A stretch of 62,144 nt of DNA from Acetomicrobium sp. UBA5826 (GTDB taxonomy: Bacteria > Synergistota > Synergistia > Synergistales > Acetomicrobiaceae), in assembly GCF_002433005.1 (NCBI RefSeq), contig NZ_DJHF01000007.1:13556-75699 (forward strand), in the 5' to 3' direction. Positions 34,563 through 42,715 of this stretch are shown here, piece after piece. The first letter of the stretch is position 1; every line of letters starts with the position of its first letter. The notes beneath the pieces were generated by a model. The model was not told where the DNA came from. It worked only from the letters and a program-made list of their open reading frames with translations, and did not search any database. A program made the translations under genes and the position numbers.

Positions 34563-35837
34563 CTAATTTATAAGTAAATTCGGTATCCACAATACAAGCT
34601 GCGGAAAAGCCGTTATAAGTACCAAAACTAATACCATTGCACCCAAAAATTGTGGCAGGTATTTAAACGTGTTTTCGTATCGCTCCTCAGCTATTCTACA
34701 TGCAGCGATCAGGTCGACCCCCAAAGGAGGGGTGTTAGCTCCTATGGCCAGATTCACACATATCATTATGCCCAAATGTATCAAGTCCATACCCAACATA
34801 TTAAAAATAGGCAAAAAGATTGGTAGGACTATTATGATGATTGCGATCGTTTCCATAAACATCCCGAGCAAAAGCAAAAGTATATTGAAAAGAATCAATA
34901 TGACCCAATAGTTTTCGCTAATCGAAAGCATGAACGTTGCAACTTTCTGAGGAATGTCTTCGGCAGCGACAACCCACCCGAAAAGGCTTGCTGCAGCTAT
35001 TATAAAAAGGATAACGGCGCTTGTCCTGGCAACACCAATACCTATTCCTAAGAGCTCTGATAACGAGACCTTTTTGTAGACGAAGACAGCTAAAATCAAA
35101 GCATAAAGTGCAGCTATGCCGCCGGCTTCGGTAGCGGTAAAAATCCCGAGCAAGATGCCCCCTAATATTATCGCAGGCGCAAGAAGAGGCAATAATGCCA
35201 TCTTAAAGGCATCCCATCGCTCCTTCCAGCTCGATTTTTCCATTCTTGGATAGTTTTCTTTGATGGCAAATACATACGAAATAATCATAAAAGCAACTCC
35301 GGCCATAACCCCGGGAACGATTCCGCCCAAGAAAAGCTTTCCTATGGAAGCGCCGGTGGTTACGCCGATAATGACCATGACAATGCTTGGAGGTATGATC
35401 GTTGCCAATGCGCCCGAACACCCGAGCAAAGTGGCACTGAAAGGCCTTTTGTAGCCTTGCTCGTTCATTGCAGGAAGAAGGATTGAACCGATAGCTACGA
35501 CATCTGCTACTCCCGATCCCGAAATTGCCCCAAAAAACATACAGGATATCGCCATAACCATGGCCATTCCGCCGGGGATGTGCCCTACAAGGGTGGAGGT
35601 AAACTTTACTATTCTCGGCGTGATATCTCCTCTGGCCATTAGCTCTCCTGCCAGAAGAAAAAGGGGAATTGCAAGAAGCGTAAAAGAATCCACCCCCACC
35701 ACCATGCGTTGGGCTATAGCAAGAAGAGGAACGCCCGAAAGCATCGTTAGATACACCGTACTTGAAAGGGCAATAGCAAAAGCGACAGGAATTCCCGCAA
35801 TTATGGCAATAAATAAAATGAGGAGTAAAATTAGCAT
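34563..35837 (-). CDS. dctM: TRAP transporter large membrane subunit
   Basis: A 424-residue inner-membrane protein with about 11-12 hydrophobic segments, the ion-coupled channel of a tripartite periplasmic transporter. Family landmarks are TLLAIPLFLLAGELMARGDI, MFFGAISGSGVADVVAIGSI, TEAGGIAALYALILA and GANTPPLGVDLIAACRIA. It follows dctQ by 6 bases on the same strand. The substrate is probably a carboxylate; the binding protein does not fix it. Confidence 0.93.
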   Translation of the reverse strand: MLILLLILFIAIIAGIPVAFAIALSSTVYLTMLSGVPLLAIAQRMVVGVDSFTLLAIPLFLLAGELMARGDITPRIVKFTSTLVGHIPGGMAMVMAISCMFFGAISGSGVADVVAIGSILLPAMNEQGYKRPFSATLLGCSGALATIIPPSIVMVIIGVTTGASIGKLFLGGIVPGVMAGVAFMIISYVFAIKENYPRMEKSSWKERWDAFKMALLPLLAPAIILGGILLGIFTATEAGGIAALYALILAVFVYKKVSLSELLGIGIGVARTSAVILFIIAAASLFGWVVAAEDIPQKVATFMLSISENYWVILILFNILLLLLGMFMETIAIIIIVLPIFLPIFNMLGMDLIHLGIMICVNLAIGANTPPLGVDLIAACRIAEERYENTFKYLPQFLGAMVLVLVLITAFPQLVLWIPNLLIN

Positions 35838-35843
35838 GATTGA

Positions 35844-36338
35844 TTACACCCTTTCGTTTACATTATGACGATTTGCTATTAGAAATTGACACAAACCAAG
35901 GATCATAAAAAAACAACCCACGGGAAAAGCGAGGTAAAGTATTCCTGCGGGAATTTGCAGAACCGTCGTCTTAAGCCCCCATGTCCTTGCAACGACGAGA
36001 TATCCTGACCACATTCCAACGATTAAAAAGGCAATCAAAAACAAGTTGCCAAGGATTTCTAGTCCCCTTTTTAAAAATGGCCAGGGAGTGATGTCTCGAA
36101 TAAACCGAATTGCCAAATGTTCTCCCTGTCTCATGGCCACTGCTGAGCCCAGAAAGGTTATCCATACCAACAAAGTCTGAGACAGTTCGGATCCCCAGGG
36201 AATGGGAACAGAAAAAATATAGCGCGCGCTTACTTCAACGACCACCTCGACGAAAATTACGTAAAGGGCAATAGAAAGCAAATAATCTATTGCCCTAAAA
36301 AATCTGTCAAGTATTTTATTCGCCATATTTCCTAACAA
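35844..36338 (-). CDS. dctQ: TRAP transporter small membrane subunit
   Basis: A 164-residue protein with four hydrophobic helices and the DctQ segment WGSELSQTLLVWITFLGSAV followed by RQGEHLAIRFI. It bridges binding protein and large subunit. Its start overlaps the end of dctP by 23 bases. Confidence 0.92.
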   Translation of the reverse strand: MLGNMANKILDRFFRAIDYLLSIALYVIFVEVVVEVSARYIFSVPIPWGSELSQTLLVWITFLGSAVAMRQGEHLAIRFIRDITPWPFLKRGLEILGNLFLIAFLIVGMWSGYLVVARTWGLKTTVLQIPAGILYLAFPVGCFFMILGLCQFLIANRHNVNERV

Positions 36339-37296
36339 GATCCATCAAGTCTTTCCCAAACACCGATTCGTAATCCTTCCACACCGGTTGAACTGCCGCT
36401 TTGAAGGCCGCATTGTCGACCTCATTTACCTGCATTCCCTTTTCTGTTAGCTTAGCCAGCATATCGTCTTCTTCGTCCATGATTTGCTGCCGTTCCCTGT
36501 CTCGCCATTTATGGGCTAGGGCTTCAACCACGGGTTTATCCTGATCGGGGATGCGTTTCCACGCTGACGAATTGACACAAAGCAAAGCCGAACCCCAAAT
36601 ATGCCCGCTCAAAGACAGGTACTTTTGTACTTCATAGAAAGCATTAGCGTAAATGATGCCAAGCGGATTCTCCTGTGCATCGACTACACCCTGCTGTAAG
36701 GCGGTATACAACTCCCCGAAGTTAATCGGAATCGGCGAAGCTCCTAGGGTCTTAAAGGTGTCAAGCCGCATTTTGTCGGGAGTTACGCGAATTTTAAGCC
36801 CCTCCATATCTTTAGGAACCACGATAGGCCTTTTATTGTTTGTAATATGTCGAAATCCGTTCTCCCACCAGGAAATCCCCTTTATACCTTTAGATTCTAG
36901 AATTTCAAGAAGGAAGTTCCCAATCTCTCCATCCATTGCTCTGTAAGCAGTCTCGTGATCTTTCCATGCGTAGGGAAGAGCTTCTATGCCAAATTTGGGA
37001 TCGACGGATTGAAAGGAACCACCGCCGATTAAACCGCCATCGACAGTTTGAAGCATTAATCCCTCAATGAGATCTTTTTCGTTACCTAGCTGAGATCCGG
37101 GGTAGATCTTAAAAATTACCCGACCTTCTGTTTGCTCTGCCACTTCTTTGGCAAACCCCTCGAGATTGACATGCCAGGCACTATCAGCGGTGAGCACATG
37201 TCCGATCTTGATCTCCACTGCAGCAAAGGATGATGAAGATAGCCCTAAAAGAATACAAAAAACAAAGATGAGAGCCATTACTCGCTTCACGATCAA
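36316..37296 (-). CDS. dctP: TRAP transporter periplasmic binding protein
   Basis: A 326-residue DctP-family protein, first gene of the operon. A signal peptide covers about residues 1-25 (MIVKRVMALIFVFC...SSFAAVE). Family segments are KIGHVLTADSAWH, ADSAW then YPGSQLGNEKDLIEGL, and IRVTPDKMRLDTFKTLGASP followed by FGELYTALQQGVVDAQENPL, which holds the conserved Arg and Asn/Gln that grip a carboxylate. Function is import of an organic acid. Confidence 0.93.
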   Translation of the reverse strand: MIVKRVMALIFVFCILLGLSSSSFAAVEIKIGHVLTADSAWHVNLEGFAKEVAEQTEGRVIFKIYPGSQLGNEKDLIEGLMLQTVDGGLIGGGSFQSVDPKFGIEALPYAWKDHETAYRAMDGEIGNFLLEILESKGIKGISWWENGFRHITNNKRPIVVPKDMEGLKIRVTPDKMRLDTFKTLGASPIPINFGELYTALQQGVVDAQENPLGIIYANAFYEVQKYLSLSGHIWGSALLCVNSSAWKRIPDQDKPVVEALAHKWRDRERQQIMDEEDDMLAKLTEKGMQVNEVDNAAFKAAVQPVWKDYESVFGKDLMDLVRKYGE

Positions 37297-37369
37297 ATCA
37301 CCTCTTCTTATATGGACAGGCTTTTACTTAATGTTGAGATTCAGTATATCATAGCAGTTTTTAAATGTC

Positions 37370-37452
37370 ATGAGGTCGCCTCTAAGTTTATGTACATCCC
37401 AATATGGGTGCCGGGATAGCTTTAAGATCTCTGGTGCAAACGTGATTTTCAT
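37370..37452 (-). pseudogene. Internally deleted remnant of a B3/B4-domain gene
   Basis: From ATG 37452 the minus strand reads MKITFAPEILKLSRHPYW and then DVHKLRGDL. The first part matches the start of the intact gene at 46861-47568 (MKITIASEILENYPGTHIGW) and the second its interior (YDVHKLRGDLTLR). At DNA level AGGTCGCCTCTAAGTTTATG is identical at 37376 and 47185. About 300 bases between the two segments are missing. It lies at the 3' side of the MntA-HepT pair. Confidence 0.8.
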
Positions 37453-37466
37453 GACGTTCGCTTGTT

Positions 37467-37889
37467 TTATCTTGCAAACCCCCAATAACGTAAAAGTGCC
37501 GAATAAAAATCCTCGATGTCTTTTAAGTTATTTGCGAGTATGGATTTTAAGATATTTAAGTCGGGCGCTTGGTAATTATGAACCGCTATATTTCGAAACC
37601 CTGTCATTTTGAGCATTCTTGAGGCAAGCTCTGCGCCTATTACTCCCTTTTCCTTTAAGATGACGAAGTTATCTCTGACGCTTTCGGGAAGGCCTAAATG
37701 TTCTGATGCCACAGCGTGGGCCGCCAGGTCTATGCAGGCTTGAATTGCGCGCTGCAGGTTAAGGACGAATATATCCTGCTTGTCAATATCTTCAAGGCTT
37801 TCGGGATCAAGACCCGTAACGTCACGGATTCTGTCAAGACACCTTTGTATAGTAGCAACCTTCGCCAAAACTATGTCCTTGTCAGGCAT
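37467..37889 (-). CDS. hepT: HepT-like HEPN ribonuclease toxin (DUF86)
   Basis: A 140-residue all-helical HEPN protein. The catalytic motif R-x4-6-H is present as FRNIAVHNYQ (about residues 109-118). HepT toxins are RNases inactivated when the partner MntA adds AMP groups to a Tyr near the active site; the Tyr in HNYQ is that residue. Its start overlaps the end of the MntA gene by 8 bases, so the pair is translationally coupled with the antitoxin gene first. Confidence 0.88.
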   Translation of the reverse strand: MPDKDIVLAKVATIQRCLDRIRDVTGLDPESLEDIDKQDIFVLNLQRAIQACIDLAAHAVASEHLGLPESVRDNFVILKEKGVIGAELASRMLKMTGFRNIAVHNYQAPDLNILKSILANNLKDIEDFYSALLRYWGFAR

Positions 37890-38286
37890 AAAGCCGCCTC
37901 CTTAGGATGTTTTCTTCAATTTCCCTGCGGCAATATTTTAAGTCGTCATACTCATTTACCGTAGAAACAAAAAACTGCTCGTAAGCTCCTTTTTCAGCAC
38001 GCAATAAGATGCCCGTTTTTAACGCCTGCATCTTCATCACCGGACCGACGCTATCAAGGACAACAAGGTCTACGTCTACTCCAACTAACTCAGTGAGCTG
38101 TTCTTTCAAGTCTAAGGCCTGCTTGACGTCAAAGGACTTTCCGAAAAGCACGGCAATATCCACGTCGCTATCTGGCCTAGCTGTCCCCATGGCGTAAGAG
38201 CCAATCAGAAAGGCCAGTTTTATGTCTTGCATGGCAAAAAAGTCGCGTAGTTTCGCTTCAATTTCCTTTTTGTTTTCTTTTTTCAT
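37882..38286 (-). CDS. mntA: MntA-like minimal nucleotidyltransferase antitoxin
   Basis: A 134-residue nucleotidyltransferase. The active-site motif is LIGSYAMGTARPDSDVDIAV (GSx-G-x-SDxD) and the third carboxylate is in GVDVDLVVLD. It is expected to AMPylate HepT and neutralise it. ATG 38286 is used with AAGGCGG upstream; an in-frame earlier start gives an unlikely basic leader. It ends the series of metabolic genes and is the first TA locus met going rightwards. Confidence 0.88.
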   Translation of the reverse strand: MKKENKKEIEAKLRDFFAMQDIKLAFLIGSYAMGTARPDSDVDIAVLFGKSFDVKQALDLKEQLTELVGVDVDLVVLDSVGPVMKMQALKTGILLRAEKGAYEQFFVSTVNEYDDLKYCRREIEENILRRRLYA

Positions 38287-38420
38287 AATAACCGCCTTCC
38301 TTTTCCGACACGAAAAGGACATTATAAATTAAAGTCTTGCTCGTGTTTACAACAACATTATAACAGCTCAAGCAGCTTTAAAACCTCATAAATGCCTTGG
38401 GAGCTATCTTAAAACGATTA

Positions 38421-39368
38421 TTAAAAGCTGCTCATATATCTAAAAACGAGCCTATCCCCCTCTGGCCTGTTTTCCGCATCGTCTTCGAAATAGTAATTCA
38501 CGATGTAGGTGCTCGACCTGTCTCCATACATGATACCGGGGCCAATGCCGAAGACTTTCTCGCGCGAATTCGGTACGCCTACTCCATCAATACGATCGTC
38601 CGTGGTCTGTTTTAGGTAATAGCCCGCTATCCCGACGCGCATTTTGGGGTTGATTTCGTAGGAAAGGGCAAAATTGAGGTGAAAGGCGTCGCCCGGCTCT
38701 ATGCTTTGCGCACCGAAAGAATGGGGAGGCGAGTCATTTTTACCGTTCCAAAGATAGTGCAGACGCCAACTCGTCTCAAGTTTGGGAGTAAGGAATATCG
38801 TAAAGGCAAAGTAGGGGTTGAAGCGCCATATATTGCTCCCGATATTTGCTGCCCTGGACTCATTGTAATCGCCGGTTGGGAAAGTGACGGGGAAGTTTAA
38901 ACGTGCGTAAAAGGGTTTCCCGAAAAGCCTTCCGTCAGTCCACTGGATCAAAAAGGGACTTACCGTAATGTCTCCCAGGCCGCTATTTTTATCATTTACA
39001 AAGGACATGTCCATATCGATGCCAACTATGGGAACCAAAATCTCGACGCCGTAAAATCCGCCCAACAACCGCTTTTCCGTTATCTTTGCGACGTGAATCA
39101 TCGTCACCCAAGTGTCCAAATCAGCATCTCCTGGCAACGTATCGCCTGAAGGGCCTTTAAACTCATCAGAACTGAAAAGCTCAACTGTAGCCTCAAAAAG
39201 CCACCCGGGACCTGCCACTCCGTCTAAAAAGCCGGATTGTCCCAGATTTACAGGAGGAAGGGGGACGTCTTGGGCCTCTGTGGACAAAGTTGTATTAAAG
39301 ATACAGCAAAGGATGAATGAGCCAACAAACATTGCCTGTATCGTTTTAAATTTCTTGAAATGTGCCAT
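38421..39368 (-). CDS. Outer-membrane beta-barrel protein of the phenol-degradation MetA-like family
   Basis: A 315-residue protein with a signal peptide (about residues 1-33, ending STEAQD) and alternating beta strands ending in a C-terminal aromatic residue (FRYMSSF), as in outer-membrane porins. Segments such as GLGDITVSPFLIQW, NFPVTFPTGDYNES and WRLHYLWNGKNDS are typical of the SphA/MetA-like family. Its presence shows that the cell has an outer membrane. Substrate unknown. The gene stands alone. Confidence 0.82.
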   Translation of the reverse strand: MAHFKKFKTIQAMFVGSFILCCIFNTTLSTEAQDVPLPPVNLGQSGFLDGVAGPGWLFEATVELFSSDEFKGPSGDTLPGDADLDTWVTMIHVAKITEKRLLGGFYGVEILVPIVGIDMDMSFVNDKNSGLGDITVSPFLIQWTDGRLFGKPFYARLNFPVTFPTGDYNESRAANIGSNIWRFNPYFAFTIFLTPKLETSWRLHYLWNGKNDSPPHSFGAQSIEPGDAFHLNFALSYEINPKMRVGIAGYYLKQTTDDRIDGVGVPNSREKVFGIGPGIMYGDRSSTYIVNYYFEDDAENRPEGDRLVFRYMSSF

Positions 39369-39450
39369 ATCAATCCCTCTTTCTTTTTGTTGAGACTTAA
39401 GGTCATTAGTTGTATTTTATATCATTTTGATTTAAGGTTTAAAGGCGCGG

Positions 39451-39466
39451 TGCAAATACCCGAGGG
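39451..39466 (+). repeat. 16-base direct repeat, left copy (right copy 42427-42442)
   Basis: TGCAAATACCCGAGGG occurs here and again at 42427-42442, where it runs directly into a GGGTC repeat. The two copies enclose the small periplasmic protein gene and the ISLre2 element. The surrounding 39369-39813 gap otherwise contains only one more repeat copy (39652-39682) and AT-rich sequence. Confidence 0.6.
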
Positions 39467-39651
39467 CCTACCATTATAAGACCACCAAATTGCTAGATTA
39501 ATGATAGATTCTTTGAGCCGCTCTTTGGATCAATATTTTGCAAACATGCTTAAAATGTCCGTATTGAAGACGATAATCCCAAAAATCATCTTTACCTCTT
39601 CAATACAGATGTTCTAGATTAATATTGGTTTAAGTATATTAACCTATTAAA

Positions 39652-39682
39652 CTAAAATTCAAGATTAAAGATCCGACCCCAG
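39652..39682 (-). repeat. Solo GGGGTC...TTGAATTTT repeat
   Basis: On the minus strand GGGGTCGGATCTTTAATCTT then GAATTTTAG. It matches the copies at 44031, 46791, 48308 and 51158 almost exactly. Confidence 0.8.
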
Positions 39683-39813
39683 AAACCCGCGGGTTACATA
39701 TTATTGCCTATCTTAGGGCTTCGTAAAATACCGAGGCGCAATTTAACCACCGAGAATAAAATGAAATCAAGTTAGAGATAAAGATCCGAGACAAAGTACA
39801 GGAGGCGATAGAT

Positions 39814-40239
39814 ATGAAACGTTCAACAATAGCTGTTCTAGCATTGGTAGCGCTTATTGCAGTGGCGGGCTCCGCTTTGGCACATGGCAGTTATGGATTT
39901 GGACCGCACCATATGTGGGGCAGAGGTTACGGCCGCGGAGGCATGATGGGAGGCTGGGGGTCAGGCGCAATGATGTGGGGATACGGCCCACAGAGGAGCG
40001 ATTTTGACTCGAGGTCGCGATTGAACAATACTCCCTATGGCACAGAAATTCCACCCAAGATTGCCGAAAATATGCGCCAGCTCGAAAGAACTCGTTTAGA
40101 GCTTCGGTCTATGGCGTATGAAGGCCGCATAGACAGGGCTAAGGCATCTCAACAGCACGAAAGGATGCTTTCTCTTCAAAATGAAATAGCGCGATGGCAG
40201 TTCGAACAGTGGCTCAATTTCTCCGAAAATCGACAATAA
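39814..40239 (+). CDS. Small periplasmic Spy/CpxP/ZraP-like protein
   Basis: A 141-residue exported protein. Residues 1-23 form a signal peptide ending GSALAHG. The next 40 residues are rich in Gly, Met, His and Trp (GFGPHHMWGRGYGRGGMMGG), likely metal-binding. The remaining part is a charged helical pair (PPKIAENMRQLERTRLELRS ... RMLSLQNEIARWQFEQW) like LTXXQ-type periplasmic chaperones. ATG follows AGGAGG. A metal-stress or envelope-stress chaperone is likely; no regulator lies adjacent. Confidence 0.65.
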   Translation: MKRSTIAVLALVALIAVAGSALAHGSYGFGPHHMWGRGYGRGGMMGGWGSGAMMWGYGPQRSDFDSRSRLNNTPYGTEIPPKIAENMRQLERTRLELRSMAYEGRIDRAKASQQHERMLSLQNEIARWQFEQWLNFSENRQ

Positions 40240-40272
40240 TAGGCGAAATCGCCTAATATCCATAGATAAGAA

Positions 40273-40319
40273 ACCACAACACTGCGAGGGGGGCAAATGT
40301 CCCCCTCGCAGTGTGTGGT
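40273..40319. repeat. Very strong hairpin with about 19 base pairs and no T run
   Basis: ACCACA, then CACTGCGAGGGGG (40280-40292), loop of eight, CCCCCTCGCAGTG (40301-40313), TGTGGT (40314-40319), with one bulged base. It follows the small periplasmic protein gene by 34 bases. The 3' side is A-rich, so it is not a standard terminator on either strand. The rest of the 40240-40589 gap holds a repeat copy and AT-rich sequence. Confidence 0.75.
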
Positions 40320-40329
40320 AAAAAAACTT

Positions 40330-40358
40330 TGGGGTCAAGTCTTTAGTTTTGAATTTTA
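40330..40358 (+). repeat. Solo GGGGTC...TTGAATTTT repeat
   Basis: GGGGTCAAGTCTTTAGTTTT then GAATTTT. It lies 170 bases left of the ISLre2 element in the same orientation as the copy at 42438. Confidence 0.8.
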
Positions 40359-40527
40359 TGTTTACATGCCATTTTAACGATATGCTATAATATATTTTTA
40401 TATTAATATGGAGAATGTGTTTCCTTGGTTTCGAGTTATAATAAAATAAAAGAAGCAACCAGCTTAAATCTCATATGGGATTGATCGCGTAAAATATTTG
40501 TAGGAGATTTTCAGAGGAAAAAATAAA

Positions 40528-42024
40528 GGGACCGCTCCTTTTGGTAGAATCTTTGTAGCACACAAAAATTCATAAAGGAGGGTCCCAACTTGAACAAGGT
40601 TATTTTACTACAAATTGTCTCAAACTTCATCTCCGAGATATTGAAGTTTTTTTGCAGTTCCAATGTCAGGACGCTGGCTGAAATAGAAGATGAGCTTTTT
40701 CGCATGACGAAGGCCTTCATCCGGGAGATCGTAAAGGCTTACTTTGAGCTTGCAGACGAAGCCATATTAAAGGACAAAACGTCTCGAAAGCAAAGAGGAT
40801 TGGTCGTAGAAAGACGTGATGACAAAAGAAGCGTTTATACCACATTTGGGGATATATCCTTTAACAGGACCTACTACTTCGATAAAAGTCATGATAAATA
40901 CGTATACCCCTTAGACGAAGCCCTGGGGTTGGATAAATACGAAAGGTTGAGCAAAACAGTGACGGTAAAGCTGGTAGAAACGGCAGGCCAGGTATCTTAC
41001 GCCAAAAGTTCGATGAACGTAACTGAGGGTGAGCTATCCAGACAGACCGTCAAAAACAAGATCCACAGCTTAAACCTGGAGGCCTTAAAGACAAAAGTTC
41101 CTAAAAAAAGAGGCGTAGAGGTATTACATATAGATGCAGATGAAGACCACGTATCCTTACAGGAGGGCAGAAATACGAATCTTCCTTTGATCTGTATATA
41201 CGAGGGCACCTTTAAAGAGGGATCCAAAAACAGATGTATAAACCCCATATACATGAGCGGTTACGGAAAAGACACAGATGAGTTTTGGCTTGAGGTAACA
41301 GATAGGATATACGAGCTTTACGACCCGGAGGACATAAAGGACATATACATCCATGGAGATGGTGCAAATTGGATAAGACAGGGGATAAACTGGCTGCCCG
41401 AGTCAAAGCTGGTGCTCGATAAATTTCACCTAAATAAAGCGATCCTTGAATCCACGGCAAGGCAGCCTGAAAAAAGACGTTATATATACAGGGCCATAAA
41501 TACAAATGACCTTAACTCCTTTAAAAAGATTAGCTTTGAGATGTTAAACGATGCCCTGGATGAAAAGGAAAGAAGGAGGATAAAAGATTTCAGGAGGTAT
41601 ATAACCAACAACTGGCAGTCTATAACGATTCGAAACGAAGAGGACTGTGGCAGCTCAAGCCCTGAAGGTCACGTAAGTCACGTACTTTCTTCTAGGTTAA
41701 GTTCCAGGCCTATGGCCTGGAGCAGGAAGGGCTTAAAGGCCATGTCTGCTTTAAGGGCTTACATCTGTAGCGGTGGCAAGGTGACGTCAGAACAGGTAAA
41801 GAAAAAAGACCAAGAAGGTGAGAATGCGGACAAAAGACACAAATTCACCTTGAACCTGGGGGATATCTTCGGTTCCGTTGCAAGTGAGCTTGGATGCATA
41901 ACGGTACTTAAAACGGGAAAAGTAACGCCTTTATACACTTCTTTAAAGGGCATATGTCATAGCGGGTTTGATTTTTAGCTGACTCGCAGACGTTACCCTT
42001 TAAGATACATCGGGGAGTGGTTCC
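40528..42024 (+). mobile_element. ISLre2-family insertion sequence
   Basis: About 1.5 kb. The candidate left end is GGGACCGCTCC (40528-40538) and the right end GGAGTGGTTCC (42014-42024); as inverted repeats they agree at 9 of 11 positions. The ends are 62 bases before and 46 bases after the transposase gene. No clear target duplication beyond TAAA was found. The element interrupts an older gene, whose 3' part continues from 42025. Confidence 0.65.
40590..41978 (+). CDS. ISLre2-family (UPF0236) transposase
   Basis: A 462-residue transposase of the UPF0236 type. Family regions are FGDISFNRTYYFDKSHDKYV, EVLHIDADEDHVSLQEG, YIHGDGANWIRQGINWLPES followed by LDKFHLNKAI, and EGHVSHVLSSRLSSRPMAWS near the C-terminus. 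The Asp-rich motifs DADEDHV, HGDGANW and LDKFH are the likely catalytic acidic residues. Length is close to the family norm, with no internal stop, so the gene may still be functional. The start ATG follows AAAGGAGG; the first codons TTGAACAAGG are also possible (TTG 40590). Confidence 0.9.
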   Translation: MNKVILLQIVSNFISEILKFFCSSNVRTLAEIEDELFRMTKAFIREIVKAYFELADEAILKDKTSRKQRGLVVERRDDKRSVYTTFGDISFNRTYYFDKSHDKYVYPLDEALGLDKYERLSKTVTVKLVETAGQVSYAKSSMNVTEGELSRQTVKNKIHSLNLEALKTKVPKKRGVEVLHIDADEDHVSLQEGRNTNLPLICIYEGTFKEGSKNRCINPIYMSGYGKDTDEFWLEVTDRIYELYDPEDIKDIYIHGDGANWIRQGINWLPESKLVLDKFHLNKAILESTARQPEKRRYIYRAINTNDLNSFKKISFEMLNDALDEKERRRIKDFRRYITNNWQSITIRNEEDCGSSSPEGHVSHVLSSRLSSRPMAWSRKGLKAMSALRAYICSGGKVTSEQVKKKDQEGENADKRHKFTLNLGDIFGSVASELGCITVLKTGKVTPLYTSLKGICHSGFDF

Positions 42025-42152
42025 TAAAAATCCTACAAAAACTTGACGCGGTCTATGGGATTTGGCACGTGCAACTAAAACAAACAGAGGGATTATACTT
42101 CGTAGAAGAATTAAGGCTGGACATCCGTGAAAAGCAAATAAGGAAGCCTTAA
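42025..42152 (+). pseudogene. 3' end of an unidentified gene cut by the ISLre2 element
   Basis: Directly after the IS end the forward frame reads LKILQKLDAVYGIWHVQLKQ, TEGLYFVEELRLDIREKQ and stops at TAA 42150-42152. Composition looks like real protein, and the next gene starts 24 bases later, as in an operon. The family is not recognised. The frame is continuous with the transposase gene across its TAG stop, which I take as chance. Confidence 0.4.
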
Positions 42153-42176
42153 CTTTTTGGGAGGGCGTTAAAAATA

Positions 42177-42413
42177 ATGAGGAAATTAAACTATGATGAG
42201 TATATAGAAAAAATGCGAAAGCAGTCCCTGCTCTTGCATGTGGCAAGCGATGCCCACAGAGGCAAGCCGCTACGCTTAGGCAAGGCACGTGATCCAGAAG
42301 AAAACGTCGTTTTATTTTTGCTGGACTATAACCGTTGGCAGAAGGCTTTGGCCAGCGGGGAGATCGAAAAGCTTGGCCCGCGGAGGTATCGCATGAAATG
42401 GACGAAGGAATAA
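42177..42413 (+). CDS. Small hypothetical protein, 78 residues
   Basis: Starts at ATG with TGGGAGGG about 8 bases before it. The sequence is basic and soluble (YDEYIEKMRKQSLLLHVASD, RRYRMKWTKE); no family is recognised. The strong ribosome site, the operon-like spacing to the truncated gene before it and the balanced composition support a real gene, possibly a partner of the gene destroyed by the IS. Confidence 0.5.
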   Translation: MRKLNYDEYIEKMRKQSLLLHVASDAHRGKPLRLGKARDPEENVVLFLLDYNRWQKALASGEIEKLGPRRYRMKWTKE

Positions 42414-42437
42414 AGAATATCCTTAATGCAAATACCC

Positions 42438-42464
42438 GAGGGTCAGGTCTTTAGTTTTGAATTT
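42438..42464 (+). repeat. Solo GGGGTC...TTGAATTTT repeat joined to the 16-base direct repeat
   Basis: GAGGGTCAGGTCTTTAGTTT then TGAATTT. It overlaps the end of TGCAAATACCCGAGGG (42427-42442). Confidence 0.75.
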
Positions 42465-42610
42465 CAATATAGTAGTTTAATTAAATCGAACGATCATCTT
42501 ACATTCTATGGGCGTTATTCTATTTAAATGCCACAAACGAAATGTGCATATAAAGTTTATTGAACGCGTACTGAAGACAAAAGCCACAGGGTCATTAAAC
42601 CCCACTAATT

Positions 42611-42702
42611 TACGTTCTCTTGAAAAACGTATTTTAAGATATATGGCATTTTCGTTTTGCAAAAGAACGAATATATGATAAAATCGTTCTACGACAGAAC
42701 GA
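42611..42702 (+). promoter_or_regulatory. Three AACG/CGTT-type palindromes before the AAA ATPase gene
   Basis: TACGTT...AACGTA (42611-42631), TTCGTT...AACGAA (42651-42671) and TCGTTCTACGACAGAACGA (42684-42702, perfect 7-base arms). TATGATAAAAT between the last two is a likely -10 region, so a dimeric repressor bound here would block transcription. The remaining 42465-42610 stretch holds no convincing gene. Confidence 0.6.
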
Positions 42703-42715
42703 AAAGGAGAATATC

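Noticed and set aside
41976..42152. TAG stop of the ISLre2 transposase read through into the following frame (pyrrolysine or suppressor)
   Set aside because: The in-frame continuation crosses the likely IS end and looks like an unrelated gene tail; coincidence is the simpler reading.
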